NCBI RefSeq assembly: GCF_001854405.1 | Contig: NZ_CP017718.1 | Span: forward strand, 3,564,092 to 3,628,091 | Length of the DNA stretch: 64,000 bases | DNA from: Hyphomonas sp. Mor2 | GTDB lineage: Bacteria > Pseudomonadota > Alphaproteobacteria > Caulobacterales > Hyphomonadaceae | Direction of reading: 5' to 3' | Part shown: in pieces, positions 35,207-45,478 of the stretch | Numbering within the stretch: position 1 is the stretch's first letter | How the letters are laid out: each line of letters begins with the position of its first letter | Position numbers and translations under genes: made by a program | Notes under the pieces: model-generated | What the model saw: only the letters and a program-made list of their open reading frames with translations | What the model was told of the DNA's origin: nothing | Databases searched by the model: none

Positions 35207-37669
35207 ATGAGAATTCTACTGGCGGCGTTTGGGGCTGTGCTCACTGTCTCGGGAGCGACGGCGCAAGGCATCGAGCAAACCAAGGGCGATTTCGTCGACA
35301 AGTTTCGCCAGTTGGATGAGGTTCTCCCGAGCCCGAATATCTATCGAAACGCCGCCGGTGAGCCCGGGCATGAGTATTGGCAACAGGAAGCCGATTACGA
35401 AATCGAGGTCCGTCTCGATGAGCCTGCGCGGCGGATCACGGCGACGCAAACGGTCACCTATTCCAACAATTCCCCGGACACGTTGCGCTATCTCTGGCTG
35501 CAACTCGATCAGAACCGGTTTCGTGAGGATTCGATCGCGGAGATGACCCGCACATTCTCGGCCAAGGAGCCGGGATCCGTGAATCAGCGCATGGCTTTGA
35601 AGCCACAAATCCAGCTCAGCTCGCTGCGCCGCATGCAGTCGCAGGCCGACAATGCGTATGGCTATGACATCACCCGTGTGGCCGATGCTGGCGGGCGCGC
35701 CTTGCCCCATACGATTGTCGGCACCTTGATGCGGATTGATCTGCCACAGCCCCTTCGGCCGGGTCAGTCGACCGCTTTCCAGATTGATTGGGCTTACAAT
35801 CTCGTCGATCAGGACGCGATGGGCGGCCGTGCAGGGTATGAGCATTTCCCTTACGATCTGCGCGAAGGCGGCAACGATATCTTCCTGGTCGCCCAATGGT
35901 TCCCGCGCATGATCGCCTATTCCGACTATGAAGGCTGGCACAATAAGGAATTCCTCGGCAGCGGCGAGTTCACGCTGGAGTTTGGCGATTACAGCGTCGA
36001 GATCACCGTCCCCAATGACCACATCGTGTCCTCGACCGGTGTGCTGCAAAACGCGCGACAGGTTCTGACCGGTACACAACGCCGCCGCCTGAATGAGGCG
36101 CGAACGGCGGATCGCCCGGTTTTTGTCGTGACACCTGAGGAAGCGGAAGCCAACGAAAGTTCCAACCCCACAGGCACCAAGACCTGGCGCTTTGAAGCGA
36201 GCAATGTGCGCGATTTCGCCTGGGCCAGCTCGCGCAAATTTGCCTGGGATGCACAGGGCTTCCGTCAACCGGGCGCCGAGGTCGAGACAGTCATGGCCAT
36301 GTCCTTCTATCCGAAAGAGGGCGGCGACCTGTGGCAGAAATATTCAACCACGTCCGTGATCCACACCATGGATGTCTATAACCGCTTCGCGTTCGATTAT
36401 CCGTATCCAACCGCGCAATCGGTCAATGGACCGGTCGGCGGGATGGAATACCCGATGATCACGTTCAACGGGCCGCGGACCACACTGCAGGATGATGGCA
36501 GCCGGACCTATACGATGGCCGAGAAGCGGTTCCTGATCGGCGTCGTCATCCATGAGATTGGCCACATCTATTTCCCGATGGTGGTCAATTCCGATGAGCG
36601 CCAATGGACCTGGATGGATGAGGGCCTGAACAGCTTCCTCGACAGTGTCGCAGGTTATGAGTGGGACCCGGATATCCCTTGGACACGCTCTTTGCCGCGT
36701 GATCTGGTATTCTACATGGTCTCGGATGAGCAGGTACCGATCATGACGCAATCTGACAGCGTCTTACAGCTCGGGCCAAATGCCTATGGCAAGCCGTCGG
36801 CGGCGCTGCATATTCTGCGCGAAACCATTCTGGGCCGAGACAAGTTCGATTTCGCCTTCCGCGAATATTCTCGCCGCTGGAAGTTCAAGCGGCCGACGCC
36901 GAGCGACTTTTTCCGCACTATGGAAGAAGCTTCGGGGGTGGATCTGGACTGGTTCTGGCGCGGCTGGTTCTACACGACCGATCATGTCGATATTTCTCTG
37001 GATCGCGTCTTCCACATGGAAATGGACACCGAAGACCCGGACATCGATCTCGCGCGACATCGCAGTGATGTCCAGAACGAGCCGGACAAGGTCGGCGTCC
37101 TCAACGATCGGGCCGATGGGATCGAAACCTGGGTCGATCGCCATCCGGACATTCGTGACTTCTATGATGATAATGACATCTACACCGTCACAAATAAGGA
37201 ACGGAACGATTACAAGACGCTGCTGGACGGATTTGACCCGATCGAGCGGGAGGTTTTCCATCGCGCCGTGGCCGAAGACGCTGAGTATTACGCGCTTGAG
37301 TTCTCGAATGTCGGTGGGCTTGTCATGCCAATCATTCTCGGCCTTGAATTCGTCGATGGTTCGACCGAGCGGATGTATATCCCAGCTGAGATCTGGCGGC
37401 GCAATCCGCACAAGGTCTCGAAATTGCTCGTATTCGAGAAAGGGCGCGAGTTGAAGCAGATCATTGTCGATCCGAACTGGGAAACGGCCGATGCCGATCT
37501 TGAGAACAATTACTATCCTCGCCGTCTGACGCCGTCGCGGGTGGAGGCGTTCAAGTTCAAGAACCCGTTCACTTTTGATCGCCGGGATATCATGCAGGAC
37601 ATCAAGACTGAGCTGCTCACCGACGAAGTGACCGAGGATTCGGAAAACAAGGCCGCGGTGCAGGACTAG
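35207..37669 (+). CDS. exported M1-family metallopeptidase
   Basis: An 820-residue protease with a signal peptide (MRILLAAFGAVLTVSGATAQ). The zinc site is HEIGH (His449, His453) with Glu472 eighteen residues on (WMDEG), and GGMEYPMI is the substrate-binding exopeptidase motif. The C-terminal part (~560-820) is long and probably an accessory domain. It is the first gene of a three-gene unit: the next gene begins at the base after its stop. It probably trims peptides in the periplasm. Start: CAGGG about 8 bases upstream. Confidence 0.92.
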   Translation: MRILLAAFGAVLTVSGATAQGIEQTKGDFVDKFRQLDEVLPSPNIYRNAAGEPGHEYWQQEADYEIEVRLDEPARRITATQTVTYSNNSPDTLRYLWLQLDQNRFREDSIAEMTRTFSAKEPGSVNQRMALKPQIQLSSLRRMQSQADNAYGYDITRVADAGGRALPHTIVGTLMRIDLPQPLRPGQSTAFQIDWAYNLVDQDAMGGRAGYEHFPYDLREGGNDIFLVAQWFPRMIAYSDYEGWHNKEFLGSGEFTLEFGDYSVEITVPNDHIVSSTGVLQNARQVLTGTQRRRLNEARTADRPVFVVTPEEAEANESSNPTGTKTWRFEASNVRDFAWASSRKFAWDAQGFRQPGAEVETVMAMSFYPKEGGDLWQKYSTTSVIHTMDVYNRFAFDYPYPTAQSVNGPVGGMEYPMITFNGPRTTLQDDGSRTYTMAEKRFLIGVVIHEIGHIYFPMVVNSDERQWTWMDEGLNSFLDSVAGYEWDPDIPWTRSLPRDLVFYMVSDEQVPIMTQSDSVLQLGPNAYGKPSAALHILRETILGRDKFDFAFREYSRRWKFKRPTPSDFFRTMEEASGVDLDWFWRGWFYTTDHVDISLDRVFHMEMDTEDPDIDLARHRSDVQNEPDKVGVLNDRADGIETWVDRHPDIRDFYDDNDIYTVTNKERNDYKTLLDGFDPIEREVFHRAVAEDAEYYALEFSNVGGLVMPIILGLEFVDGSTERMYIPAEIWRRNPHKVSKLLVFEKGRELKQIIVDPNWETADADLENNYYPRRLTPSRVEAFKFKNPFTFDRRDIMQDIKTELLTDEVTEDSENKAAVQD

Positions 37670-38206
37670 ATGCTGACACTTGCTCTGCGATGCCTGCTCA
37701 TTGGTCTTTGCGCTCTGGGTCTGACTCACGGGCCAAGCCAGGCGCATGAGCAGGCCGTCGCGCTGACGGAAATCATCGTCAAACCCACCGCCAGCGGGTC
37801 CTGCCTCGAGGGACCGTGTCGTGTGGAAGTCGCCCATCGCCTCAGCATTCATGATGCCGAGAGCACGCTGATGTCAGTGCTCGGCGCGCGCGCCGATCTG
37901 GTCGGGGATCCGGCGGCGCAGGCAAAATTCGCGACCTATGTCGCCGAGCGTTTCCTTGTCTCGAACGCGGCGACAGGGGAGTCTTTGCCATTGACCCTGC
38001 TTGGCGGCGAAGTCGAGCGAGGGTTCTACTGGGTCTATCAGGAAGGCCTGCTACCGGCAGGCACGTCCGAACTTGCTATCACACAGAGCGTTCTGATGGA
38101 TGCGATTCCCCACCAAACCAATCGCGTGAATGTAAAATCTCTGTCCGATGTGGAGACGCTTATTTTTACCGGCGTCTCAGAGGCGCAGGTTTACAGACTT
38201 CCTTAG
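37670..38206 (+). CDS. DUF6702-like exported protein
   Basis: A 178-residue protein with a signal peptide (cleavage near PSQA/HEQ). The mature part begins HEQAVALTEIIVK and has VEVAHRLSIHDAES and FLVSNAATGE, consistent with DUF6702, a small periplasmic family that commonly sits next to M1 peptidases. It starts directly after the peptidase TAG, with no gap, so the two are co-translated. A chaperone- or inhibitor-like partner is an inference. Confidence 0.75.
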   Translation: MLTLALRCLLIGLCALGLTHGPSQAHEQAVALTEIIVKPTASGSCLEGPCRVEVAHRLSIHDAESTLMSVLGARADLVGDPAAQAKFATYVAERFLVSNAATGESLPLTLLGGEVERGFYWVYQEGLLPAGTSELAITQSVLMDAIPHQTNRVNVKSLSDVETLIFTGVSEAQVYRLP

Positions 38207-38266
38207 GTGACACCGGCGCTGTTCCGACCTACATACGCCCGGAAATTTGTTTCAGGAGGTGCAGTC

Positions 38267-39556
38267 TTGCGCAAACTGTTCGCGGCCCTTGGCGGCCTGA
38301 TTCTCGCAGCATGTGGTGGAGAAACCATGGACCCGAATGATCCCCTCGCAACCTACATCCCCTGGGACAGCGCGGCTGACGGCGTGCAGACGACTGAAAG
38401 CGGCCTGCAATATGTGATCATTCGTGAAGGCGATGCGGATGGCGTGACGCCCGGTCCGAAGGATGAGGTGACCGTCATGTATGATGGCCGTCTCACAGAC
38501 GGAACCGTGTTCGACAGCTCCTATGCGCGTGAGGAACCAGCAACGTTTGGCGTGGGTCAGGTGATCGCAGGCTGGACCGAAGGCTTGCAACTGATGTCGG
38601 TCGGAGACGAGTTCATATTCTACATTCCCAATGACCTCGCCTACGGCAATCGCGCACGGGGCAATGTCATCAAGGCCGGCGACGATCTGATCTTCCGGGT
38701 TGAACTGCAGGATGTGCTGAAGGCGCCGGAGCCGATCGAATCGAATACTGATGCATGGGCGCAATACACGCCCTGGACCCCCGAGGCCGAAGAGGTTCAG
38801 ACCACTGAGAGCGGCCTGCAATATGTCGTCCTGAGCGAAGGCGAGGAGGGCGGTGTATCGCCGGGGCCTCGCGATCAGGTCAGTGTCTTCTACGAAGGCC
38901 GTCTCACCGATGGCACCGTATTTGACAGCGCCTATGCGCGCGGTGTGCCCTCCTCTTTTGGCGTGAACCAGGTGATCCCGGGCTGGACGGAGGGTCTGCA
39001 GCTTATGTCGGTGGGTGATCAATTCATGTTCTACATCCCGGCTGAGATCGCTTATGGCGACAGTCCCCGCCCAGGCGGCCTGATCAAACCCGGCGACGAT
39101 CTGGTCTTCCAGGTCGAACTTAAAGAGGTTGTCAAAGCGCCAGAGCCGCGTCCGACGGATTCTGAAGCGTGGGACAGGTTTACCCCCTGGAATTCAGAGC
39201 TCCCCGAGGTCCAGAAGACGGGCAGCGGCCTGGAATATGTCGTATTGGCCAGCGGTGATGAAAGTGGAACCCGTCCGCAAGGCGGCGAGTATGTCGCGGT
39301 GTACTATGAAGGGCGTCTGGATGAGGGCGGCGACGTCTTTGACAGTGCCTTCCTGCGCGGCGAGCCGGCCATGTTCCCGGCCAATCGCGTGATCCCTGGA
39401 TGGGTTGAAGCGCTGCAATTGATGAAGCCGGGCGATCGGTGGCTGGTCCATGTGCCGGGCAATCTCGCCTATGGCCCGCGCGGCAATGGCCCGATTCCGC
39501 CGAACGCGGCACTGAATTTCGAGATCGAGCTGATGGACGTCCTGCCTGTCCGCTAA
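38267..39556 (+). CDS. triple-domain FKBP peptidyl-prolyl isomerase lipoprotein
   Basis: A 429-residue lipoprotein (lipobox LILAAC) with three FKBP-type domains, spaced ~137 residues apart, starting at YIPWDS, YTPWTP and FTPWNS. Each has the SGLQYV/SGLEYV entry, the GxLxDGTVFDS-type loop (third copy: GRLDEGGDVFDS) and VI(A/P)GW(T/V)E...LM active-site core. Start: TTG at 38267, because AGGAGGT ends six bases before it; the upstream GTG at 38207 would place a non-signal stretch first. It is the third gene of the M1-DUF6702 unit, presumably helping fold periplasmic or outer-membrane proteins. Confidence 0.9.
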   Translation: MRKLFAALGGLILAACGGETMDPNDPLATYIPWDSAADGVQTTESGLQYVIIREGDADGVTPGPKDEVTVMYDGRLTDGTVFDSSYAREEPATFGVGQVIAGWTEGLQLMSVGDEFIFYIPNDLAYGNRARGNVIKAGDDLIFRVELQDVLKAPEPIESNTDAWAQYTPWTPEAEEVQTTESGLQYVVLSEGEEGGVSPGPRDQVSVFYEGRLTDGTVFDSAYARGVPSSFGVNQVIPGWTEGLQLMSVGDQFMFYIPAEIAYGDSPRPGGLIKPGDDLVFQVELKEVVKAPEPRPTDSEAWDRFTPWNSELPEVQKTGSGLEYVVLASGDESGTRPQGGEYVAVYYEGRLDEGGDVFDSAFLRGEPAMFPANRVIPGWVEALQLMKPGDRWLVHVPGNLAYGPRGNGPIPPNAALNFEIELMDVLPVR

Positions 39557-39559
39557 GCG

Positions 39560-40183
39560 CTAAAACCCAGCGCCGGGTTTGGACAGGTAGAGCGCTTCCG
39601 CTGGCGTGCATTCGCGTCCCAGGAGGTTATTCCGGTGCGGGAACCGTCCGTACTCGCGGATAATGTCCCGGTGCCGGCGCGCATAGTCCAACGAGCTATC
39701 GCAGATCGGTTTGAAAACGGGGCGGGCATTTGCAGCCAGTTTCTCGAACAGGCGCACGCTGAGCTCCTGATCTGCGAGATCCTCGGAATGCTCGAATGGC
39801 AAATACAAGAAGGATCGTTCGATTTCCGACAGGGATCGGTCTTCACCGGTCTCCACGCCGCCTCGGGCGAGATCCCGGGCGAGGGCGTCGCATGCGAAAG
39901 CGCGGGCGTGCCCTCGAAACATGTTTCGGCTGAATTGATCGAGTACAATAATCGCGGCCAGTCGCGCGCGCGGTCCGGCACCCGCCCATTCCTCGGCCAG
40001 GCCGTGCGTCAGTGCATCATAAAGGTTTGAATAGTGGCGCGCGATAAACGCGTCTGTCGCGGCGGATTTCGTGAACCACAATTTGTGCTGCCGGTTGGCG
40101 AAGAGATGGTCTTCTGTCGCCGCATTGATCCAGTAATCCAGCACCGCGCCGGGAGTCGGCCAGACCGCGTCTCGATCACGCAT
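39560..40183 (-). CDS. DUF924 family protein
   Basis: A 207-residue helical protein of the DUF924 (TPR-like) family. The landmarks are [32 protein letters not shown] and [18 protein letters not shown], then the C-terminal [16 protein letters not shown]. The function is unknown. It overlaps the ubiG stop by 8 bases, so it is translationally coupled to it; the biological link is not obvious. Confidence 0.9.
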   Translation of the reverse strand: MRDRDAVWPTPGAVLDYWINAATEDHLFANRQHKLWFTKSAATDAFIARHYSNLYDALTHGLAEEWAGAGPRARLAAIIVLDQFSRNMFRGHARAFACDALARDLARGGVETGEDRSLSEIERSFLYLPFEHSEDLADQELSVRLFEKLAANARPVFKPICDSSLDYARRHRDIIREYGRFPHRNNLLGRECTPAEALYLSKPGAGF

Positions 40184-40952
40184 CGGGCCGCGCGGCGACC
40201 ATCATATAGTTCACCTTGGTGTCGGTGGAGAGCCGCCATTGATCCGAGATCGGGTTGAAACTCACCCCCTGCGGCGCCTGCACCGACAGACCGGCATCCC
40301 GCAATGGGCCGGCGATTTCCTCGGGCCGCAGAAATTTCTCGAACTCGTGCGTGCCGCGCGGCAACCAGCCGAGCACGTATTCAGCGCCAAAGATGGCCAG
40401 CGCAAAGGCTTTCGCGGTGCGACTGAGGGTCGCGACGATCATCAACCCGCCAGGTTTCACCAGCGAGGCGCAATCTTTCAGGAAAGCCGTCGGATCTGCA
40501 ACATGCTCGACCACTTCCAGGTTCAGGACCACGTCAAACGGCGCCTCACCGCTTTCGATCAGGGCTTCGACGGTGCCCGCCCGAAAATCTATGTCGAGAC
40601 CGCCTTGTTCGGCGTGCGTCATCGCGGTCTTGATGTTCGCTTCGCTCGCATCGACAGCCGTAACCGCCGCGCCGAGCCGGGTCATCGGCTCGCTGACCAG
40701 ACCACCGCCACAACCGATATCGAGGATGCGTAAGCCCTCGAACGGCTTGCGCGCGCTGGAGTCCAGTCGAAAATGATCCTCCAGCGTGTCGCGGATAAAT
40801 TCCAGGCGCACGGGATTGAACTTGTGCAGCGGTCTGAACTTGCCTTTCGGGTCCCACCATTCCGCCGCCATGGCGGAGAATTTGGCCACTTCGTCCGGAT
40901 CAATACTCGGTCGGGATGTTGTATTTGAAACGGTTGCAGCGGTCTCTGTCAT
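40176..40952 (-). CDS. ubiG: bifunctional UbiG O-methyltransferase (ubiquinone synthesis)
   Basis: A 258-residue SAM-dependent methyltransferase that does both O-methylations in ubiquinone synthesis. The N-terminal [23 protein letters not shown] is the UbiG signature, followed by motif [18 protein letters not shown]. The C-terminal [15 protein letters not shown] is also typical. The ATG at 40952 gives the normal start, since upstream sequence lacks family features, although the Shine-Dalgarno is weak. It is divergent from lysC and coupled to DUF924. Confidence 0.94.
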   Translation of the reverse strand: MTETAATVSNTTSRPSIDPDEVAKFSAMAAEWWDPKGKFRPLHKFNPVRLEFIRDTLEDHFRLDSSARKPFEGLRILDIGCGGGLVSEPMTRLGAAVTAVDASEANIKTAMTHAEQGGLDIDFRAGTVEALIESGEAPFDVVLNLEVVEHVADPTAFLKDCASLVKPGGLMIVATLSRTAKAFALAIFGAEYVLGWLPRGTHEFEKFLRPEEIAGPLRDAGLSVQAPQGVSFNPISDQWRLSTDTKVNYMMVAARPDA

Positions 40953-41045
40953 GAGTTTAGCAATCCTGATTGCGGTTTCGCGATCATCCCTATAAGGAAG
41001 CGCCTGTTCAATTGAGCTTAAATGGTAAATTTTGACGAGGCGGCA

Positions 41046-42296
41046 ATGGCGCGCACTGTATTGAAATTTGGCGGCACCTCCGTGGCAGATCTGGAGCGGA
41101 TCTCCCATGTCGCTGATATTGTTGCGCATCGGGCCTCAAAAGGCGAGAAACTCGCCGTGATTGTCTCAGCCATGTCGGGCGAAACCAACAAGCTGGTGAG
41201 CCTCGCCAAGGGCGCGGCGGGCGATGCGATCGTCGGGGACGAGTTTGATGACGAATATGATGTCGTCGTCGCCTCCGGCGAGCAGGTCACCAGCGGACTT
41301 CTGGCGCTTTCACTGCGCAAACGCGGTCTTGATGCGCGCAGCTGGCTTGGCTGGCAGATGCGGATGAAAACGCGTGAAGGTCACGGCGCGGCCCGGATTG
41401 ACGGATTTGACGAGGAGAGCGGCCTCGGCGCGGCCATTGATGGCGGGCAGGTTGCCGTGATTGCAGGCTTCCAGGGCGTTACCGAAGAAGGACGCGTCTC
41501 AACACTGGGGCGCGGCGGCTCCGATACAACGGCTGTTGCGGTCGCGGCGGCGCTCGGCTCGGTGCCCTGTGATATCTACACCGATGTTGACGGGGTCTAC
41601 ACGACAGACCCCCGAATCGTTCCGCAGGCCCGCCGATTGGAGCGTGTGTCTTATGAGGAGATGCTGGAAATGGCGTCTCTGGGCGCAAAAGTCTTGCAAA
41701 CCCGCTCAGTCGAGCTGGCAATGAACCATCAGGTGCCCTTGCGGGTGCTGTCTAGTTTTTCTGGGCCTGAGGATGACAATCCCGGGACCTGGATCTGTAA
41801 CGAGGATGAGATCGTGGAAAAACAGGTCGTAAATGGGGTTACCTACTCTAGAGACGAAGCGAAAGTCACGCTGTACGGCATGGAAGACAAACCAGGCACC
41901 TCTGCCAACTTGTTTGCCCTGCTGGCCCGTGAAGGCGTCAATGTCGATATGATCGTCCAGGCCAATGCCCGCGGTGAAGACCGGGCGAACATGGTCTTCA
42001 CCTGCACCAGCGGTGACAGCGAAAAAGCGCAGCGTGTCCTCGAAGCCAATGACGAGACGGTCTCTTTCGATAAAATGGATGTCACGCGCGATGTCGCGAA
42101 AGTCTCGGTCGTGGGCGTGGGCATGAAGTCTCATACCGGGGTCGCAGAGACCATGTTTGAGGCGCTGGCGGCAAAAAACATCAATATCGACGTCATCTCG
42201 ACCTCCGAGATCAAGATTTCGGTGCTGATTGATGCAGATTATACCGAACTGGCCGTTCGCGCGCTTCACACCGCGTTTGACCTTGACGCGACCTGA
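41046..42296 (+). CDS. lysC: aspartate kinase
   Basis: A 416-residue monofunctional aspartokinase, first step of the lysine/threonine/methionine pathway. The kinase domain starts with [11 protein letters not shown] and includes [16 protein letters not shown] and [16 protein letters not shown]. The C-terminal part has two ACT regions ([11 protein letters not shown]..., [13 protein letters not shown]...) for feedback by lysine and/or threonine. The ATG at 41046 has GAGGCGG upstream; an earlier ATG at 41022 adds eight residues. It is followed by ptsP, a common order in alphaproteobacteria. Confidence 0.95.
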   Translation: MARTVLKFGGTSVADLERISHVADIVAHRASKGEKLAVIVSAMSGETNKLVSLAKGAAGDAIVGDEFDDEYDVVVASGEQVTSGLLALSLRKRGLDARSWLGWQMRMKTREGHGAARIDGFDEESGLGAAIDGGQVAVIAGFQGVTEEGRVSTLGRGGSDTTAVAVAAALGSVPCDIYTDVDGVYTTDPRIVPQARRLERVSYEEMLEMASLGAKVLQTRSVELAMNHQVPLRVLSSFSGPEDDNPGTWICNEDEIVEKQVVNGVTYSRDEAKVTLYGMEDKPGTSANLFALLAREGVNVDMIVQANARGEDRANMVFTCTSGDSEKAQRVLEANDETVSFDKMDVTRDVAKVSVVGVGMKSHTGVAETMFEALAAKNINIDVISTSEIKISVLIDADYTELAVRALHTAFDLDAT

Positions 42297-42321
42297 CTGA
42301 AGGCCCCATCTGGGCTCTTGC

Positions 42322-44592
42322 ATGCCTGATAGCTTTTCCATTCCACGGTTATTGATGAACCGCTTGCGGTCGGTCATGGCCGCAGAAGCCGATACAGAAG
42401 CGCGGCTGATGAAGGTCGTGCGGCTGATCGCCGGCACGATGGTGGCCGACGTGTGCTCCGTCTATCGGCGGACAGAAGACAATCGGATGGAACTGATTGC
42501 CACTGAGGGCCTGCGTGAAGATGCGATTCATCGCACCTTTCTGGCTATCGATGAGGGCCTGGTCGGACAAATTGCGCAAACCGCGCAACCTCTGTCGATC
42601 CAGGACGCACCGCGCCATCCAGCCTTCTCCTATCGCCCGGAAACCGGCGAAGACCCGTATCACGCCTTTCTTGGCGTCCCGATTCTCAAGGGCGGCAGCG
42701 TGATTGGCGTTCTGACGGTTCAGAATCGCACCGAACGGCTCTATCAGGACGACGAGATCGACAGTCTGCAAACCATTGCCATGGTGCTGGCCGAAATTGT
42801 CCCCAGCGACGAGATCGGACCCGAGCAAACCGATGCTGCCCGCGAAGGTCGCCCCGTCAACCTGCAAGGACGCAGCCTGTGCGGCGGCCTCGGTATGGGG
42901 CGCGTTCGTTTGCATGATCCGGTGATTCCGGCTGCGCGCTTCTTTGCCCAGGATCCCGAAATCGAGGAAGACCGGCTCGAATCTGCCCTCGAAGAGCTGC
43001 ACCTCTCGATCGATCGCCTTCTGGCCGCCGAGATTGGAGGGCTCTGGGGCGAGCCGCGCGAAGTCATCGAGGCGTACAAATTGCTCGCCTCCGATCCGAC
43101 CTGGGCGGAGAAATTGCGTGAAGGCGTGCGCGGCGGTCTGTCGGCTGAGGCCTCGATTGACCGGTTGCGCCGTGAACACCGGGCGCGGTTCGAGAAGGTC
43201 AAGGATCCCTATTTGCGAGAGCGCCTGCACGACCTGGAAGACCTCGACAATCGCCTACTGCGCATGCTCGCAGGCGGCGACGAGATCCAGGCCAATGGCA
43301 AACCGAAAAAGGGCGAGCCGGAAGTCCTCATCGCTCGCCGTCTCGGCCCGGCGGAACTGCTGGATTACGGCCAATCGGGCTATGCCGCCATCATCCTCGA
43401 AGAAGTGGCGACCTCCAGCCACGCGGCCATCGTCGCGCGCGGCCTCGGCATTCCCACCGTCGGGGGCATTGATGGCCTGCTGACACATGTCTCGCGCGGA
43501 GATCAGATCATTGTCGATGGCGAAGATGGCCGTGTGCACTTGCGCCCCGACGATCAATTGCTCGAAGTCTATGCCAACCGGCAGGCGGTGCTGAGCGAAC
43601 GTCAGGCCATTTTTGCCGCCTTGCGGGAGGAGCCGTCCGAATCCAAGGACGGGGTCGAGGTACGACTGATGTTGAATGCCGGCCTCGGGCTGGATACTGA
43701 ACATCTCAACAATACAGGCGCCGATGGTATCGGACTGTTTCGAACAGAATTTCAGTTCCTGATGTCGGAAAAGCTGCCCAGCGTGAACGACCAGATTCAT
43801 CTCTATCGACAGATTCTGGAAGCGGCTGACGGACGGCCCGTGCATTTCCGAACCCTCGATCTGGGCGGCGACAAGCTGTTGCCCAATCTCAATGATGCGC
43901 GCGAAGAGAACCCGGCCCTTGGCTGGCGATCCATTCGGTTCGCGCTGGACCGACCCGGCCTGTTCCGCCGCCAGCTCAGGGCCTTGCTGAGAGCCGCCGA
44001 CTCCATTCCGCTATCGGTCATGTTTCCGATGGTGACGAGCGCGCACGAATTCCGCGAAGCGAAAGATCTGCTTCTGGACGAGGTCAATTGGGGCAAGCAG
44101 CGAGGGTTTGAGGGGCCAAGCGAGATCCGGATAGGTGCGATGCTGGAAACACCGGCCTTCGCCTTCGCGCTGGAAGATATTGCCAGCGAGGTCGACTTCG
44201 TTTCCATTGGCACCAATGATATGCTGCAATTCTTCCATGCGGCGGATCGGATGACACCGCTCGTCTCGGAACGTTACCCTTTTGTCAGTCGACCTGTGAT
44301 GCGCTTTTTGAAACAGGTCCGGGAGACCTGTGCCCGGTACGATATTCCGGTTTCGATTTGTGGTGAAGGCGCTGGGCGACCTTTGGAAGCGCTTTGTCTG
44401 ATTGGCCTTGGATACCACTCTCTGTCGATGCCCGGGGGCGGCATCGGTCCTGTGAAGCGCATGTTGCGCTCGCTGGATCTGTCCAAATTCGGCCCGGCAT
44501 TTGCAGGGCTGTTGCAGGAGAGGGACCCAGCATTGCGTAACGGAGTGTTAGAGCTTGCTGAATTACAAGGTATCATACTGAACGATGTCTGA
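42322..44592 (+). CDS. ptsP: nitrogen-PTS enzyme I, PtsP (GAF plus EI)
   Basis: A 756-residue PEP-protein phosphotransferase that starts the nitrogen phosphorelay to NPr and EIIANtr. The N-terminal GAF domain (~1-165) is glutamine-sensing in relatives. The EI part has the phospho-His in TSSHAAIVARGLGIP (His367) and the PEP-binding C-terminal barrel with IGLFRTEFQFL, DKLLPN and the catalytic Cys in SICGEGAGRP. It overlaps the downstream rodZ-like gene by 8 bases. Confidence 0.95.
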   Translation: MPDSFSIPRLLMNRLRSVMAAEADTEARLMKVVRLIAGTMVADVCSVYRRTEDNRMELIATEGLREDAIHRTFLAIDEGLVGQIAQTAQPLSIQDAPRHPAFSYRPETGEDPYHAFLGVPILKGGSVIGVLTVQNRTERLYQDDEIDSLQTIAMVLAEIVPSDEIGPEQTDAAREGRPVNLQGRSLCGGLGMGRVRLHDPVIPAARFFAQDPEIEEDRLESALEELHLSIDRLLAAEIGGLWGEPREVIEAYKLLASDPTWAEKLREGVRGGLSAEASIDRLRREHRARFEKVKDPYLRERLHDLEDLDNRLLRMLAGGDEIQANGKPKKGEPEVLIARRLGPAELLDYGQSGYAAIILEEVATSSHAAIVARGLGIPTVGGIDGLLTHVSRGDQIIVDGEDGRVHLRPDDQLLEVYANRQAVLSERQAIFAALREEPSESKDGVEVRLMLNAGLGLDTEHLNNTGADGIGLFRTEFQFLMSEKLPSVNDQIHLYRQILEAADGRPVHFRTLDLGGDKLLPNLNDAREENPALGWRSIRFALDRPGLFRRQLRALLRAADSIPLSVMFPMVTSAHEFREAKDLLLDEVNWGKQRGFEGPSEIRIGAMLETPAFAFALEDIASEVDFVSIGTNDMLQFFHAADRMTPLVSERYPFVSRPVMRFLKQVRETCARYDIPVSICGEGAGRPLEALCLIGLGYHSLSMPGGGIGPVKRMLRSLDLSKFGPAFAGLLQERDPALRNGVLELAELQGIILNDV

Positions 44593-45427
44593 CAGCCAGA
44601 GCGATAAATTGAACGCTGGATTGCAAGCTGAATCAGCCGCCGCGGATGAGGCTGAACTCGTGAAAACGATTGGCGAGCGGCTGCGTGAAGCGCGCGAAGC
44701 TAAATCGCTGGCTCTTCGCGACGTCGCGCGCGAAACAAGACAGTCTCAGGACACGCTCGCCGCGCTCGAAGAAATGGAAACCGAGCATATTCCAGACAGC
44801 ATCCTGCGCCTGCAGGCTCGGAACTATGCGCGATTCCTCGGATTGCCCGAAGAAGAAGTGGCCAGCGCCTATGCGGCCAGCCGCGGCGCGACCAACGCTT
44901 CCGCGATGCCGGTGGAGGTCAATGACAGGCAAGTGCCGACGCGCATGATCCTGCTGGCCGCAACCGCTGTGTTTGCGCTCGGCGTGGTTGGAACAGGGAT
45001 CAGCCTTTTGCTTCAGCCGGGGCAACCCCAGACTACCGATCAGCTGGCGATTTCGGCCAGACTGTCGCCGAATACGGTTCAGGAGATCGATTTCACCACG
45101 TTCCGGGCTGATGTCAGCCAGGAATTCTCGCTGCGCGCCAAGAAAAGCGCCTGGATCGAGGTTCGCGGGTCGGATGGCACGGTGTTCCGGTCGCGCAATA
45201 TGAGCGCCGGAGAGACCTACTTCCCGCGTACAGGGGCCGGTTGGACCATCACGGTTCGAGATGCCGGGGCGTTTGAGTGGCGACTTGGCGATGATGTCTA
45301 TGCGCCTGTTGGCGAAGACGAGCAGGCCTTGTACTCCCTGAACGTGGATAATGTTCTGGAGACGGCCATTGCCGCGCAATCGGCTGCCCTTGCTGAAGCG
45401 GCAGCTGGATCCGATCAGCGCCGATAA
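44585..45427 (+). CDS. RodZ-like cytoskeletal protein
   Basis: A 280-residue membrane protein of the RodZ type, which links MreB to the membrane. An N-terminal helix-turn-helix (about 25-95: IGERLREAREAKSLALRDVA, then NYARFLGL), a transmembrane helix (~120-142: MILLAATAVFALGVVGTGIS), and a periplasmic DUF4115-like beta domain (KSAWIEVRGSDGTVFRSRNM, TGAGWTITVRDA). The start lies within the ptsP 3' end. A terminator follows. The gene symbol is withheld because RodZ paralogs exist. Confidence 0.88.
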   Translation: MSDSQSDKLNAGLQAESAAADEAELVKTIGERLREAREAKSLALRDVARETRQSQDTLAALEEMETEHIPDSILRLQARNYARFLGLPEEEVASAYAASRGATNASAMPVEVNDRQVPTRMILLAATAVFALGVVGTGISLLLQPGQPQTTDQLAISARLSPNTVQEIDFTTFRADVSQEFSLRAKKSAWIEVRGSDGTVFRSRNMSAGETYFPRTGAGWTITVRDAGAFEWRLGDDVYAPVGEDEQALYSLNVDNVLETAIAAQSAALAEAAAGSDQRR

Positions 45428-45460
45428 AAAAAGCCGACCTGTTCGGGCCGGCTCTTCTTT
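45426..45460. terminator. bidirectional terminator between rodZ and the pilus N-domain gene
   Basis: AAAAAAAGCCGACC / GGCCGGCT hairpin (one mismatch) with a loop TGTTCG and a TCTTCTTT tail on the plus strand; the A-run on the left gives a U-run on the minus strand. It lies between convergent genes (stops at 45427 and 45479). Confidence 0.85.
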
Positions 45461-45478
45461 GAATTCTGTTTCGAAACG

